15,070 nt of DNA from Porphyromonas sp. (GCA_029983505.1 JASBZK010000045.1:1-15070), one strand, 5' to 3'. Numbered from the stretch's first letter, positions 1 through 7,025 are shown. Notes: generated from the letters alone by a model not told the origin. A program made the numbers and translations.

Positions 1-118
1 TTAGGATACTGTCCCTCAAAAGTGTGTATGGTTCAAAAGTGTTAGTTTTGGGACGCGACCAAGTTACGAACGAAGCCTTCACATAAAGCGGAGTAGGACT
101 CTTGTCTTATACACACCT
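1..118. other. Left-edge non-coding stretch with tandem direct repeats
   Basis: No gene is visible in these bases, which lie downstream of the HcpR-like regulator. The 10-mer TCAAAAGTGT occurs at 16-25 and again at 33-42, a 17-base period. GTCCC at 11-15 is mirrored by GGGAC at 49-53, so the stretch from 11 to 53 has imperfect inverted ends. Repeated units of this kind can mark the end of an insertion sequence or a regulatory site of a gene to the left. The window starts here, so neither can be confirmed. Confidence 0.35.
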
Positions 119-787
119 TCATATCAGATTTTTCAGCCCTTGCTTATCCAGTATCTTCCCTTTTCCATTGTCAAAAGTGATGAGTCCGTTTTTAGTGAGT
201 TGAGAAAGTATCCTGGAGAGTGATTGGCGCCGAACCCCAAAATAAGAAGCAAGGTCGGTGATACGCTCCGTAAAATAAAAATGCACCCCATCGGAAGAGG
301 ACGACAAGATATAAAATACCAACTTTTGCAGGATGCTTTTCATCGAGAACAGTTGTAAGCGATTGGACAAAGTTTGAAATTGAAGCGCCGTGAACTTCAG
401 AAACTCTGCTTGAAATGCAGGTGATTGAGCCAGAAGCCTGTACACTTGCTCTTTTTGGTAAAACGCTATCTCGACATCTTCCAACGCAGTTACAGCGACA
501 GGGAAGCTTCCTTCGTCAGAGAAAAGAAAGATGGATGCAAGAAGAAAGGGAGCTCTCATCTTGCCGACATAGAGTGAGTCACCCCTGGCGGTAATCATCT
601 CCGAACGGACTTTTCCACTAAGAAGAACGTAAAGGGCTCTGACTTCTTTACCCTGAGCTGCTATAATCGAATCCTTAGGGAAAGAGCGTAGGGTATACGG
701 CGTATTCTGCAAAAGTAACTGTTCCTCCGCAGGAAGTTCTTTGCCATTGAATAAAAACATCAGTGGCAATCGGTTGTAGTTCTTCAT
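119..787 (-). CDS. hcpR: Crp/Fnr-family transcriptional regulator, HcpR-like
   Basis: This is a 222-residue cytoplasmic DNA-binding regulator. Residues about 20-120 form a cyclic-nucleotide-binding-type beta barrel (AAQGKEVRALYVLLSGKV at 43-60). A dimerisation helix follows at about 125-160. A C-terminal winged helix lies at about 172-222, with the helix-turn-helix at 176-197 and recognition helix GVRRQSLSRILSQL. The protein contains no cysteine, so it cannot hold an FNR-type iron-sulfur cluster, and the residues that contact cAMP in Crp are not recognisable. The neighbour is hcp, divergently transcribed across 130 bases. In Porphyromonas gingivalis the regulator HcpR controls hcp and responds to nitrite/NO, apparently through heme, and a cysteine-free sensor is compatible with that. 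The name therefore rests on family plus neighbourhood. Another Crp/Fnr subgroup remains possible. Confidence 0.82.
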   Translation of the reverse strand: MKNYNRLPLMFLFNGKELPAEEQLLLQNTPYTLRSFPKDSIIAAQGKEVRALYVLLSGKVRSEMITARGDSLYVGKMRAPFLLASIFLFSDEGSFPVAVTALEDVEIAFYQKEQVYRLLAQSPAFQAEFLKFTALQFQTLSNRLQLFSMKSILQKLVFYILSSSSDGVHFYFTERITDLASYFGVRRQSLSRILSQLTKNGLITFDNGKGKILDKQGLKNLI

Positions 788-831
788 TTGAATATGGAAT
801 AATCTTTATATAGATCTGCAATTTACTCGGA

Positions 832-870
832 ATGTAACAAATGTGACGAGACGTTTCGGACACTGTACAT
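832..870. promoter_or_regulatory. Candidate operator: imperfect nested dyad upstream of hcp
   Basis: Several inverted elements sit around a centre near 851-853: ATGTA at 832-836 against TACAT at 866-870, GTG at 843-845 against CAC at 861-863, and the core CGAGACGTTTCG at 847-858, where five of six pairs match. A direct repeat, AATGTAACA then AATGTGACG, also covers 831-848. The block occupies the -33 to -50 zone of the predicted hcp promoter, where no TTTG -33 box is found. That is where an activator of the Crp/Fnr type would bind. The binding protein is inferred, not shown. Confidence 0.4.
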
Positions 871-886
871 ATCTTTGCCAAAGATA
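870..886. promoter_or_regulatory. Perfect 17-bp palindrome carrying back-to-back -7 boxes for hcp and hcpR
   Basis: TATCTTTG at 870-877 and its exact reverse complement CAAAGATA at 879-886 flank a single C. Each arm matches the Bacteroidetes -7 consensus TAnnTTTG, one pointing to hcp (ATG at 918) and the other to the regulator (ATG at 787). Predicted starts would be near 884 on plus and near 872 on minus, with leaders of about 35 and 85 bases. The same sequence could instead be an operator used for autoregulation. No good -33 TTTG is seen for either direction, suggesting activator dependence. Confidence 0.55.
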
Positions 887-917
887 ACTAATTTCAAACG
901 TTAAGTAACTTCTGCTT

Positions 918-2567
918 ATGAGTATGTTTTGCTACCAGTGCCAGGAAACGGCACAAAATAAAGGCTGCACAGTGAGGGGCGTCTGCGGAAAAACGGCAGA
1001 CGTGGCCAACCTTCAGGATCTTTTGGTCTTTGTCCTCAAAGGAATTTCCTGTATTACCACGGAGATGCGTCGCACCGGCAAGGATGTCTCCAAAGAGGTG
1101 GATCGTTTCATCACCGAGTCTCTCTTTATGACCATCACCAATGCCAACTTCCACAAGGATCGTTTTGAGGATCGCATCACAGAAGCCATTACTCTCCGAG
1201 ACAGGCTGACCAAGGAGGTGAATCTCAAGAAAATCGACATCGAAGATGAGCTAAAAGACTGCCTAACCTGGAAAGCTCAGAAAGGGGAAGAGATGGAACG
1301 AAAGGCGGAAGAAGTCGGTGTCCTACAAAGTGCCGATGAGGATATTCGCTCTCTTCGCGAGCTGGTAACCTATGGACTGAAAGGTATGGCTGCTTATACC
1401 GAGCATGCTTCTAACTTAGGTTATGAAGAGGAACCGGTGTATGCATTTATACAGGAAGCACTCGGCCTGATTTGCACAAAGCTATCCGTGGACGAGCTGG
1501 TATCGTTGGTACTCCGCACGGGAGAAACAGGCGTGCAAGCTATGGCACTTCTCGACAAAGCCAATACCTCAGCCTACGGGAACCCCGAAATAACCAAAGT
1601 AAACATAGGCGTGCGGAAGAACCCTGCCATACTCATATCGGGACATGATTTAAGGGACTTGGAGGATCTCTTGGAACAGACACAGGGAACCGGTGTAGAC
1701 GTATACACCCATAGTGAGATGCTTCCGGCCCATTACTATCCCGCATTCAAGAAGTATGATCATTTTGTCGGGAATTACGGTAATGCGTGGTGGAAACAGG
1801 TAGAGGAGTTTGAGTCCTTCAATGGTCCTGTAATTTTTACCACCAATTGCATCGTACCACCGCGTCAAAATTCCACTTATTCAGATCGAATCTATACTAC
1901 CGGGGCAAGCGGGTTTCCGGGCTTTAAGCACATTCCGGATCGACCCGAAGGTGGTCGAAAAGACTTCTCCGAAATCATCGAACACGCCAAGCGTTGTGAC
2001 CCGCCTACCGAAATCGAATCCGGAGAAATCACAGGCGGCTTTGCACACCAACAGGTATTTGCTTTAGCAGACCAAATTGTGGCAGCAGTGAAGAGCGGAG
2101 CCATCAAAAAGTTTTATGTAATGGGAGGATGTGACGGACGTCAGAAATCCAGATCATACTACTCCGATTTTGCAAGGGGACTTTCCGAGGATACCGTGAT
2201 CCTAACAGCGGGATGCGCCAAATACCGCTACAACAAGTTGGCACTTGGTGAAATAGGCGGAATCCCCCGGGTACTGGATGCGGGTCAGTGCAACGACAGC
2301 TACTCACTGGCACTTATCGCGCTCAAGCTAAAGGAAGTCTTCGGACTTGAGGACATCAATGATTTGCCGATTATTTACAACATTGCATGGTATGAGCAAA
2401 AAGCGGTCATTGTACTCTTGGCTCTACTGTCTATCGGTGTGAAGAACATCCATTTGGGACCGACGTTACCCGGTTTCCTCTCTCCGAATGTGGCTGATGT
2501 ACTCGTCAAGAACTTTGGCATCACACCGATTGGGTCGGCGGGAGAGGATTTGAAGACCTTGGCTTGA
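918..2567 (+). CDS. hcp: Hybrid cluster protein (Hcp), class I
   Basis: This 549-residue enzyme was long annotated as hydroxylamine reductase. Work on the family supports reduction of nitric oxide to nitrous oxide, so a cytoplasmic role in nitrosative-stress defence is likely. The N-terminal cluster cysteines are C5, C8, C17 and C23 (spacing 2, 8, 5), the class I pattern of anaerobes. All hybrid-cluster ligands are present: H243, E267, C311, C405, C433, C458 and E493, with K495 beside them. This is the Desulfovibrio numbering shifted by one, and the length is that of full class I proteins including the helical domain. Translation could also start at the Met codon at 924. No Hcr reductase gene is visible nearby, so the electron donor is unknown. 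The divergent HcpR-like regulator and the palindromic promoter imply tight control. Confidence 0.96.
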   Translation: MSMFCYQCQETAQNKGCTVRGVCGKTADVANLQDLLVFVLKGISCITTEMRRTGKDVSKEVDRFITESLFMTITNANFHKDRFEDRITEAITLRDRLTKEVNLKKIDIEDELKDCLTWKAQKGEEMERKAEEVGVLQSADEDIRSLRELVTYGLKGMAAYTEHASNLGYEEEPVYAFIQEALGLICTKLSVDELVSLVLRTGETGVQAMALLDKANTSAYGNPEITKVNIGVRKNPAILISGHDLRDLEDLLEQTQGTGVDVYTHSEMLPAHYYPAFKKYDHFVGNYGNAWWKQVEEFESFNGPVIFTTNCIVPPRQNSTYSDRIYTTGASGFPGFKHIPDRPEGGRKDFSEIIEHAKRCDPPTEIESGEITGGFAHQQVFALADQIVAAVKSGAIKKFYVMGGCDGRQKSRSYYSDFARGLSEDTVILTAGCAKYRYNKLALGEIGGIPRVLDAGQCNDSYSLALIALKLKEVFGLEDINDLPIIYNIAWYEQKAVIVLLALLSIGVKNIHLGPTLPGFLSPNVADVLVKNFGITPIGSAGEDLKTLA

Positions 2568-2603
2568 ATTATCAATTTTCACCTCAATTGCGATTGCCAT
2601 ACT

Positions 2604-2619
2604 ATGGGATCTTTCCCAT
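2604..2619 (+). terminator. Small hairpin after hcp
   Basis: ATGGGA at 2604-2609 pairs with TCCCAT at 2614-2619 around a four-base loop, 36 bases past the hcp stop. No real T-run follows, so it is only a weak candidate terminator or mRNA 3' stabiliser. The stronger hairpin at 2713-2746 may be the actual end. Confidence 0.3.
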
Positions 2620-2712
2620 TATTGATGCGAGGGTGAGTTTCTCCCGTTATCACCGGAATTTTTAGTCATAGAGGTCTCAAACTTAAGGCGATTGACTTCT
2701 CGGACAAACTTA

Positions 2713-2746
2713 CAGCCCGAAGGCGGATGATTCCGACTTCGGGCTG
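2713..2746. terminator. Long hairpin between convergent hcp and the SGNH hydrolase gene
   Basis: CAGCCCGAAG at 2713-2722 pairs perfectly with CTTCGGGCTG at 2737-2746. Inside, CGGA at 2724-2727 pairs with TCCG at 2732-2735, leaving one internal G/A mismatch and a TGAT loop. It lies 25 bases past the stop of the minus-strand hydrolase gene and between two convergent genes, so it probably serves both as a bidirectional terminator. On the minus strand TAAGTTTGT follows, a modest T-rich tail; the plus side has no T-run. Confidence 0.7.
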
Positions 2747-2771
2747 ATTGATTATCACGGGTCTCTACGCT

Positions 2772-3440
2772 TTAGAGCAACGGACGAAGGAGTGATGCCC
2801 ACAACAGATATCCGGCTCCCAATAGATGTAGACCGTCATTCGTGTACTTGGGATCCATTCTGCCGTCCTCTCCGACAAAGACAGAATACAGGTCAATGTA
2901 CCCTGCCCTGGTCTTCTCGCATACGGAAAGGATTCCGGCGTTTGCTCCCGGAATCTCCGAGATATGCGCTTTATGGTCGGGGAACATCTTGATATTGTCA
3001 TTCAGGGGCAGAATGCTTTGGACGTAGACCAGAGTACCGGGACTTTCCGCTTTTATCCTCCGGACGATCTTCTCTATATTCCCGACGATGTCTTCGGGCG
3101 GGACTCCTTTGGAAAAATCGTTGATGCCGATTAGGAGAAAGACTTTGGCAGGCCGACCTCTCGTAATCGTACCGAGACGCTCGAGTACACCATCGGTCGT
3201 ATCTCCCGATATGCCCCGATTTTTGACGTGCGCATCGCCCAAAAGCTCAGCCCACTCTCCCCCGTCGGTGATGCTGTTGCCGAGCATCACGATGTCGTCC
3301 TCAGATGCAGGAAGAGATTCAAAAAGGGTGGCCCTTTGGATCCAATAGGTGCTTCGGGGCTTACTTTGGGCAAATGCCGCCGACGCTCCGAGGAGGCATC
3401 CGGCGGCAAATGCAATAAAGGGGATAAGAAGTCTCTTCAT
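2772..3440 (-). CDS. Secreted SGNH/GDSL-family hydrolase (probable esterase)
   Basis: The protein has 222 residues. A signal peptide covers about 1-24 (positively charged start, hydrophobic core, cleavage likely after AFA), sending the protein to the periplasm or beyond. C15 sits in an AAGC context but the hydrophobic stretch continues past it, so a lipoprotein is less likely. All SGNH blocks are present: GNSIT (nucleophile S56), GISGDT (block II glycine), GINDF (block III asparagine) and DGLHL (D202 and H205 of the triad). The family includes sialate O-acetylesterase-like and lysophospholipase L1-like enzymes; the true substrate cannot be read from sequence. The start lies 11 bases after the rprY stop, so it is very likely the last gene of the rprX-rprY operon, which links it to envelope stress control. 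Confidence 0.9.
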   Translation of the reverse strand: MKRLLIPFIAFAAGCLLGASAAFAQSKPRSTYWIQRATLFESLPASEDDIVMLGNSITDGGEWAELLGDAHVKNRGISGDTTDGVLERLGTITRGRPAKVFLLIGINDFSKGVPPEDIVGNIEKIVRRIKAESPGTLVYVQSILPLNDNIKMFPDHKAHISEIPGANAGILSVCEKTRAGYIDLYSVFVGEDGRMDPKYTNDGLHLLGAGYLLWASLLRPLL

Positions 3441-3451
3441 CTCATCAAGGA

Positions 3452-4192
3452 TCAGAGGACTACCGTATTTTCGTCGTCCGGATTCTGATTGGCTCCGGGT
3501 GTGATGAGCTTGTAACCCTTACCGTGCTTATTCTGAATCTCTACCTGGGGATCTCTTTCGAGGTGCTTACGGAGCTTGGTGATGTACACATCCATAGAGC
3601 GGGCGTTGAAGTAATTATCTTCGCCCCAAATGGCTTTGAGGGCAAAAGAGCGCTCCAGGAGTTCATTGGCATACTGGCAGAGAAGCGTAAGGAGATCGGT
3701 CTCCTTGGTGGTCAGCTTTACGGGTTCCTCTTCTTTGTAGGTCAAAAGCTGGCGCTGGGTATCAAAGACGAAGTCACCGATGGAGTAGAAGGCCACGGGA
3801 TCCGGTTTCTTATTTTGGACACGGCGGAGGACCGCATCAATGCGCATCGTAAGCTCGGAGGTATTGAAGGGTTTCTTGAGGTAGTCGTCTGCTCCAATCT
3901 TGAAGCCGCGCTCCACGTCTTCGTTGAGCGTGCGTGCAGTGAGGAATATAATCGGCATACCCGGGCTGATCGCGCGGATGTCTTCTGCCAGTTCGAACCC
4001 GTCTTTGATAGGCATCATTACATCAAGGACGCAGATGTCCCAATTTCCGGGATTTGCGCGGTATGCCTCATATCCGGCCTGACCATCAGGATAGAGATCG
4101 GTGAGGTATCCCTTGGTGTTGAGAAATTCGCTCAAGAGCGGGCCGAGGTTTTCGTCGTCTTCGCAGAGAAATACTTTTACGTTTTCTTCCAT
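3452..4192 (-). CDS. rprY: OmpR-family response regulator RprY
   Basis: This 246-residue protein has a receiver domain at about 4-120 and a winged-helix DNA-binding domain at about 135-232. The receiver has the acidic pair around E11-D13, phospho-acceptor D57 in LDVMMP, T85 and K107 of KKPF. The effector shows TTKETDLLTLL and the recognition helix region RSMDVYITKLRKHL, ending in GKGYKL. The sequence strongly resembles RprY of Bacteroidales. In P. gingivalis RprY is reported as an orphan regulator involved in oxidative and sodium-related stress; here the partner kinase gene lies immediately upstream, five bases away. A tail of about 15 residues rich in N and D follows the DNA-binding domain. 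It probably acts as the DNA-binding output of RprX. Confidence 0.95.
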   Translation of the reverse strand: MEENVKVFLCEDDENLGPLLSEFLNTKGYLTDLYPDGQAGYEAYRANPGNWDICVLDVMMPIKDGFELAEDIRAISPGMPIIFLTARTLNEDVERGFKIGADDYLKKPFNTSELTMRIDAVLRRVQNKKPDPVAFYSIGDFVFDTQRQLLTYKEEEPVKLTTKETDLLTLLCQYANELLERSFALKAIWGEDNYFNARSMDVYITKLRKHLERDPQVEIQNKHGKGYKLITPGANQNPDDENTVVL

Positions 4193-4197
4193 AGTCG

Positions 4198-5706
4198 TTA
4201 TTTGTTCTTTAAGAGGGGTAATTTGATTTCAAAAACAGTGCCGGCACCTACTTTGCTGTCGGCGGTGATGGTGCCGTTGTGGGACCGGACCATACGCGCC
4301 ACGTAAGCGAGTCCGAGACCGAATCCTTTGGTGTTATGTCTGTTGCCCGTAGGTACACGGAAGAAGCGGTCGAAGATCTTCCCGAGGTATTCCTTCTTGA
4401 TGCCTCGTCCGTTGTCCTTTATATCCACGACGAGCCACTCTTTTTCATTGGAGAGGGAGACCGTTATTTCGGGCAGGACATCCGGTCTCCGGTACTTCAT
4501 CGCATTCTCGAGCAGGTTATAGATGATGTTGGAGAGATGCATCTCGTCGCCGAGGATCTCGGTCTCCGACGCATCAAGCTCCACATTCAAGGTGCCGCCC
4601 GCGTTCTCCACATCCATGGAGTAGTGGCTCGTGACTTCGATGATGATCTCTTCGAGGTCGATGGGCTTGAAATTGAGCGACGGCCTGTTGTTTTCGTCGT
4701 CAAAGAAAGACATCTGCAACACCTTCTCGATGAGCTTGCTGAGGCGCTCGGCAGCGGCGCTGATGTTGGAGATGGTACGCGTCCTCAGGGTCTCATTCGT
4801 AATCGTATCTGCGTCCGAGAGCATCTCGGTGCCGAGCTTGATGGAGCTGACAGGCGTTTTCAGCTCGTGGGTCATATTGTTGATGAAGTCTTTGCGCATC
4901 TCCTCCAGTTTCTTTTGCCTGAAAAGCGTGTATATCGTGTAGGTAAAAGTGATAAAAAGGAGTATGGTAAAGATAACGCTCGGGATGAGGAAGTCGATGG
5001 ACCCGGTCAGATACGAGCGCTTGCCCGGGAAATAAAGTCTGAGGTAATTTTGGCGGGAGGGCGAGTCATTTTTGAAGATGGGCATCTGATAGACGCCGTA
5101 TTCGTCGTCACCGGAAGGTATTTCGCCGGAACTGAAGTAGGTGCTTCCCCTGCTGTCATTCACGTTGTAGATATACGGGATCGCAATACCCACATTGGAC
5201 AAATGGCTCGCGAGGCTGGTCTCGAGTTGATCGGTGGTGATGCGCTCGTAGATGGGGATGCTGTTACCCTCCCGCGCCAGGTCCATCGCCAATTCGAGCA
5301 TCGCTTGACGAATGTTTTGGTAGCGGTCGTTGATGCGGTCCTGCAGCATCTTGGACATCTCGGCGATACGGTCTTCCTCTCTCACCGTTCCTTTCCGCTC
5401 GAAAGGCGAAGACGGAGCGGGGACGCGGAGCTTAGGTGCGGTATCGAATTCTTTTTTCTTCTGATCCGTATTCAGCAGATCCTGCACCATAGGTGCCGGC
5501 ACGCCCAGCTCCTTATTGACGATACGGGCGATCTCATCCCGCTCAAGGTCGTTATTTACACCTATCAGAGCCTCTCTTACGGCGGCATCAAACTGCGCAT
5601 CACGACTCTGGTACACCACTCTGATGTACCCCACCTGCATATACAGCAAGCCGATGAAGGCGATAAGCATGACGCCTACTATGAGCCAAAGAGATTGCTT
5701 CTTCAT
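4198..5706 (-). CDS. rprX: Sensor histidine kinase RprX
   Basis: This 502-residue inner-membrane kinase has a first membrane segment at about 6-24 and a second at about 240-262. Between them lies a periplasmic sensor region of roughly 210 residues without a domain I recognise. The first half of that region is charged and probably helical. The cytoplasmic part has the HisKA dimerisation domain with H280 in MTHELKTP, then a HATPase with N401 in the N box (NIIYNLLEN), DNGRGI at 431-436 and GFGLGL at 461-466. All catalytic motifs are intact. It starts the rprX-rprY-hydrolase group. The signal sensed is unknown; in Bacteroides the pair was linked to envelope changes and antibiotic response when overexpressed. 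The 139-base gap upstream to mutY suggests its own promoter. Confidence 0.95.
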   Translation of the reverse strand: MKKQSLWLIVGVMLIAFIGLLYMQVGYIRVVYQSRDAQFDAAVREALIGVNNDLERDEIARIVNKELGVPAPMVQDLLNTDQKKKEFDTAPKLRVPAPSSPFERKGTVREEDRIAEMSKMLQDRINDRYQNIRQAMLELAMDLAREGNSIPIYERITTDQLETSLASHLSNVGIAIPYIYNVNDSRGSTYFSSGEIPSGDDEYGVYQMPIFKNDSPSRQNYLRLYFPGKRSYLTGSIDFLIPSVIFTILLFITFTYTIYTLFRQKKLEEMRKDFINNMTHELKTPVSSIKLGTEMLSDADTITNETLRTRTISNISAAAERLSKLIEKVLQMSFFDDENNRPSLNFKPIDLEEIIIEVTSHYSMDVENAGGTLNVELDASETEILGDEMHLSNIIYNLLENAMKYRRPDVLPEITVSLSNEKEWLVVDIKDNGRGIKKEYLGKIFDRFFRVPTGNRHNTKGFGLGLAYVARMVRSHNGTITADSKVGAGTVFEIKLPLLKNK

Positions 5707-5753
5707 ATCGGATGCAAGTTACTCCATTTTCTCCGGATATTAACATAATGGAG

Positions 5754-5782
5754 GTTAAAGTTCCGGCTTTTGAGTGTTAAAG
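5754..5782 (-). repeat. Direct repeat in the rprX upstream region
   Basis: GTTAAAG occurs at 5754-5760 and 5776-5782 (CTTTAAC on the coding strand of rprX), spaced by 22 bases, about two helical turns. OmpR-family regulators commonly bind direct repeats on one face of the helix, so autoregulation by RprY is a reasonable but unproven reading. The repeats lie 48 to 76 bases before the rprX ATG. The rest of the mutY-rprX gap holds no gene. Confidence 0.35.
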
Positions 5783-5845
5783 ACCTTGCAAAGTTTGGCT
5801 TTCCAATCTTTTTTCGGGGGTGTGTCCATAGAGTGGCCTCCCCCG

Positions 5846-6871
5846 TCACTCGGGAAAAGCACCGTCGAGGAAACTCCTAATTGGCTTGGGGAAAGCATAT
5901 CCGGGATGCTCGGAGGTGGGGATGAACGTCCACCGGGTATCCTCTTCTTCGCGTTTGCCGGAGGTCGGAATACATTTATGAATGGAGATGTGAAGTAACC
6001 GGTGCGTGAGCCTATGGTCACGAAGGCGAAACACCTCTGTCTCGCTCCACCCAGCCGGAGGTTCGCTCAAGAGGGGAAGTTGGTAAAGCCCTTTCCAAAT
6101 ACCCGTGGAGTCTCTCTTCTCGATAGCAAAGGCGTCGCCGTCCTGAAGCAGGTAAAAATGTAGCTCTTCTTCTCTGACAGCCGTTTTGCGCACTTTCTGC
6201 GGAAGCAACTCTACAAGATCCGTCCCCCGGCTCTGACACAGCTCCGCCACGGGACACGAGTCACAAGAGGGGTGCCTCGGAGTACATACCATTGCACCGA
6301 AGTCCATAATGGCCTGATTGTACGCCGAGGGTTCTTCCCGGTCCAGAAGTTCCTCCGCCAAGGCGGCATACAGTTTCCTCCCCTCCGTCGTGTCGATTGG
6401 TGTCTCCTCTCCCAGCAGTCGGCTCAGGACACGATAAACGTTGCCGTCCACGACTGCGAGCGGCAACCCGAAAGCGATACTTGCTATGGCTGCTGTGGTG
6501 TAAGGTCCTATTCCTTTGAGGTTCGCTATTTGAACCGGGTTTGTCGGGAAGATGCCCCCATACGTTTGGACTATTTGTCCTGCTGCCGCGCGAAGATTAT
6601 GAGCTCTCGAGTAATACCCCAAACCCTGCCAAACGCGAAGCAACGTTTCATCGTCAGCTTTAGCTAAAGCGAAAATATCGGGGAAGGTCTCAATGAAACG
6701 CAGATAGTAGTCCCACCCCTGTTTGACTTGGGTCTGCTGCAAAATAATCTCGGAGACCCATATATGGTAAGGGTTTCGGGTTTCTCTCCACGGCAGCTTC
6801 CTACCATTTTCCTTGAACCACCCGATCAATGATTTCTGAAATGCCAGCTTGAAAGTCTCGGAAAGAGCCAT
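5846..6871 (-). CDS. mutY: A/G-specific adenine DNA glycosylase MutY
   Basis: This 341-residue cytoplasmic repair enzyme removes adenine mispaired with 8-oxoguanine. The helix-hairpin-helix is at about 118-136 (LKGIGPYTTAAIASIAFG). The catalytic aspartate is D142 in VVDGNVYR and the catalytic glutamate is E41 in SEIILQQTQV. The [4Fe-4S] loop has C196, C203, C206 and C212 (spacing 6, 2, 5), as in the family. The C-terminal third (about 230-341) is the NUDIX-like domain that recognises 8-oxoguanine; it includes a normal-looking DHRLTHRLLHISIH stretch. Length and motifs are complete. It lies between the prs hairpin and rprX, all in one direction, and probably has its own promoter in the 75-base stretch between its start and that hairpin, although I see no clear -7 box there. 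Confidence 0.96.
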   Translation of the reverse strand: MALSETFKLAFQKSLIGWFKENGRKLPWRETRNPYHIWVSEIILQQTQVKQGWDYYLRFIETFPDIFALAKADDETLLRVWQGLGYYSRAHNLRAAAGQIVQTYGGIFPTNPVQIANLKGIGPYTTAAIASIAFGLPLAVVDGNVYRVLSRLLGEETPIDTTEGRKLYAALAEELLDREEPSAYNQAIMDFGAMVCTPRHPSCDSCPVAELCQSRGTDLVELLPQKVRKTAVREEELHFYLLQDGDAFAIEKRDSTGIWKGLYQLPLLSEPPAGWSETEVFRLRDHRLTHRLLHISIHKCIPTSGKREEEDTRWTFIPTSEHPGYAFPKPIRSFLDGAFPE

Positions 6872-6946
6872 AAAAGAGAGAGGTCGTAGTTAGTAGTTAG
6901 CAGACTGGGTCTGACATCGTCCGACTGAGTTCGACCTTTAACTACT

Positions 6947-6991
6947 CTAACCCCGCACTTCGGTGCCGGTGGCATAGAAGTGCGGGGTTAG
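6947..6991 (-). terminator. Strong hairpin terminator after prs
   Basis: CTAACCCCGCACTTC at 6947-6961 pairs perfectly with GAAGTGCGGGGTTAG at 6977-6991, a 15-bp stem. The 15-base apical part can fold further, with TGCC at 6964-6967 pairing with GGCA at 6971-6974. It lies 34 bases past the prs stop and before mutY. On the minus strand only a weak T content follows, so termination may be partial. I read it as the end of the transcripts that include prs. Confidence 0.75.
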
Positions 6992-7025
6992 GAGTTTGGT
7001 CAAAATGCACTTATCTGCCTACGGT

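Noticed and set aside
101..116. TCTTATACACA resembling part of the Tn5 mosaic end used in library adapters
   Set aside because: Only 11 bases match, and the sequence continues directly into the regulator's stop codon with normal genomic context.
3524..4306. Open frame of 260 codons opposite rprY
   Set aside because: It is a reverse-strand shadow of a well-conserved response regulator; no motif or promoter supports it.
4279..5748. Long open frame on the plus strand antisense to rprX (489 codons)
   Set aside because: It mirrors the coding bias of rprX, shows no recognisable domain, and rprX has all kinase motifs on the other strand.
5789..5796. CAAAGTTT as a -7 box for rprX on the minus strand (AAACTTTG)
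   Set aside because: It misses the first T of TAnnTTTG and no -33 TTTG is present at the right distance; too weak to list as a promoter.
5816..5844. GGGGG...CCCCC pairing at the end of mutY as a terminator
   Set aside because: The inner part pairs poorly, it overlaps the region just at the mutY stop, and on the transcribed strand it is followed by A, not T.
6882..6946. Short inverted and direct repeats (TAGTTAG twice, CAGAC/GTCTG, GGTCG/CGACC) upstream of mutY
   Set aside because: Arms are only 5 to 7 bases and cross each other rather than nest, so a real structured RNA or operator cannot be claimed.
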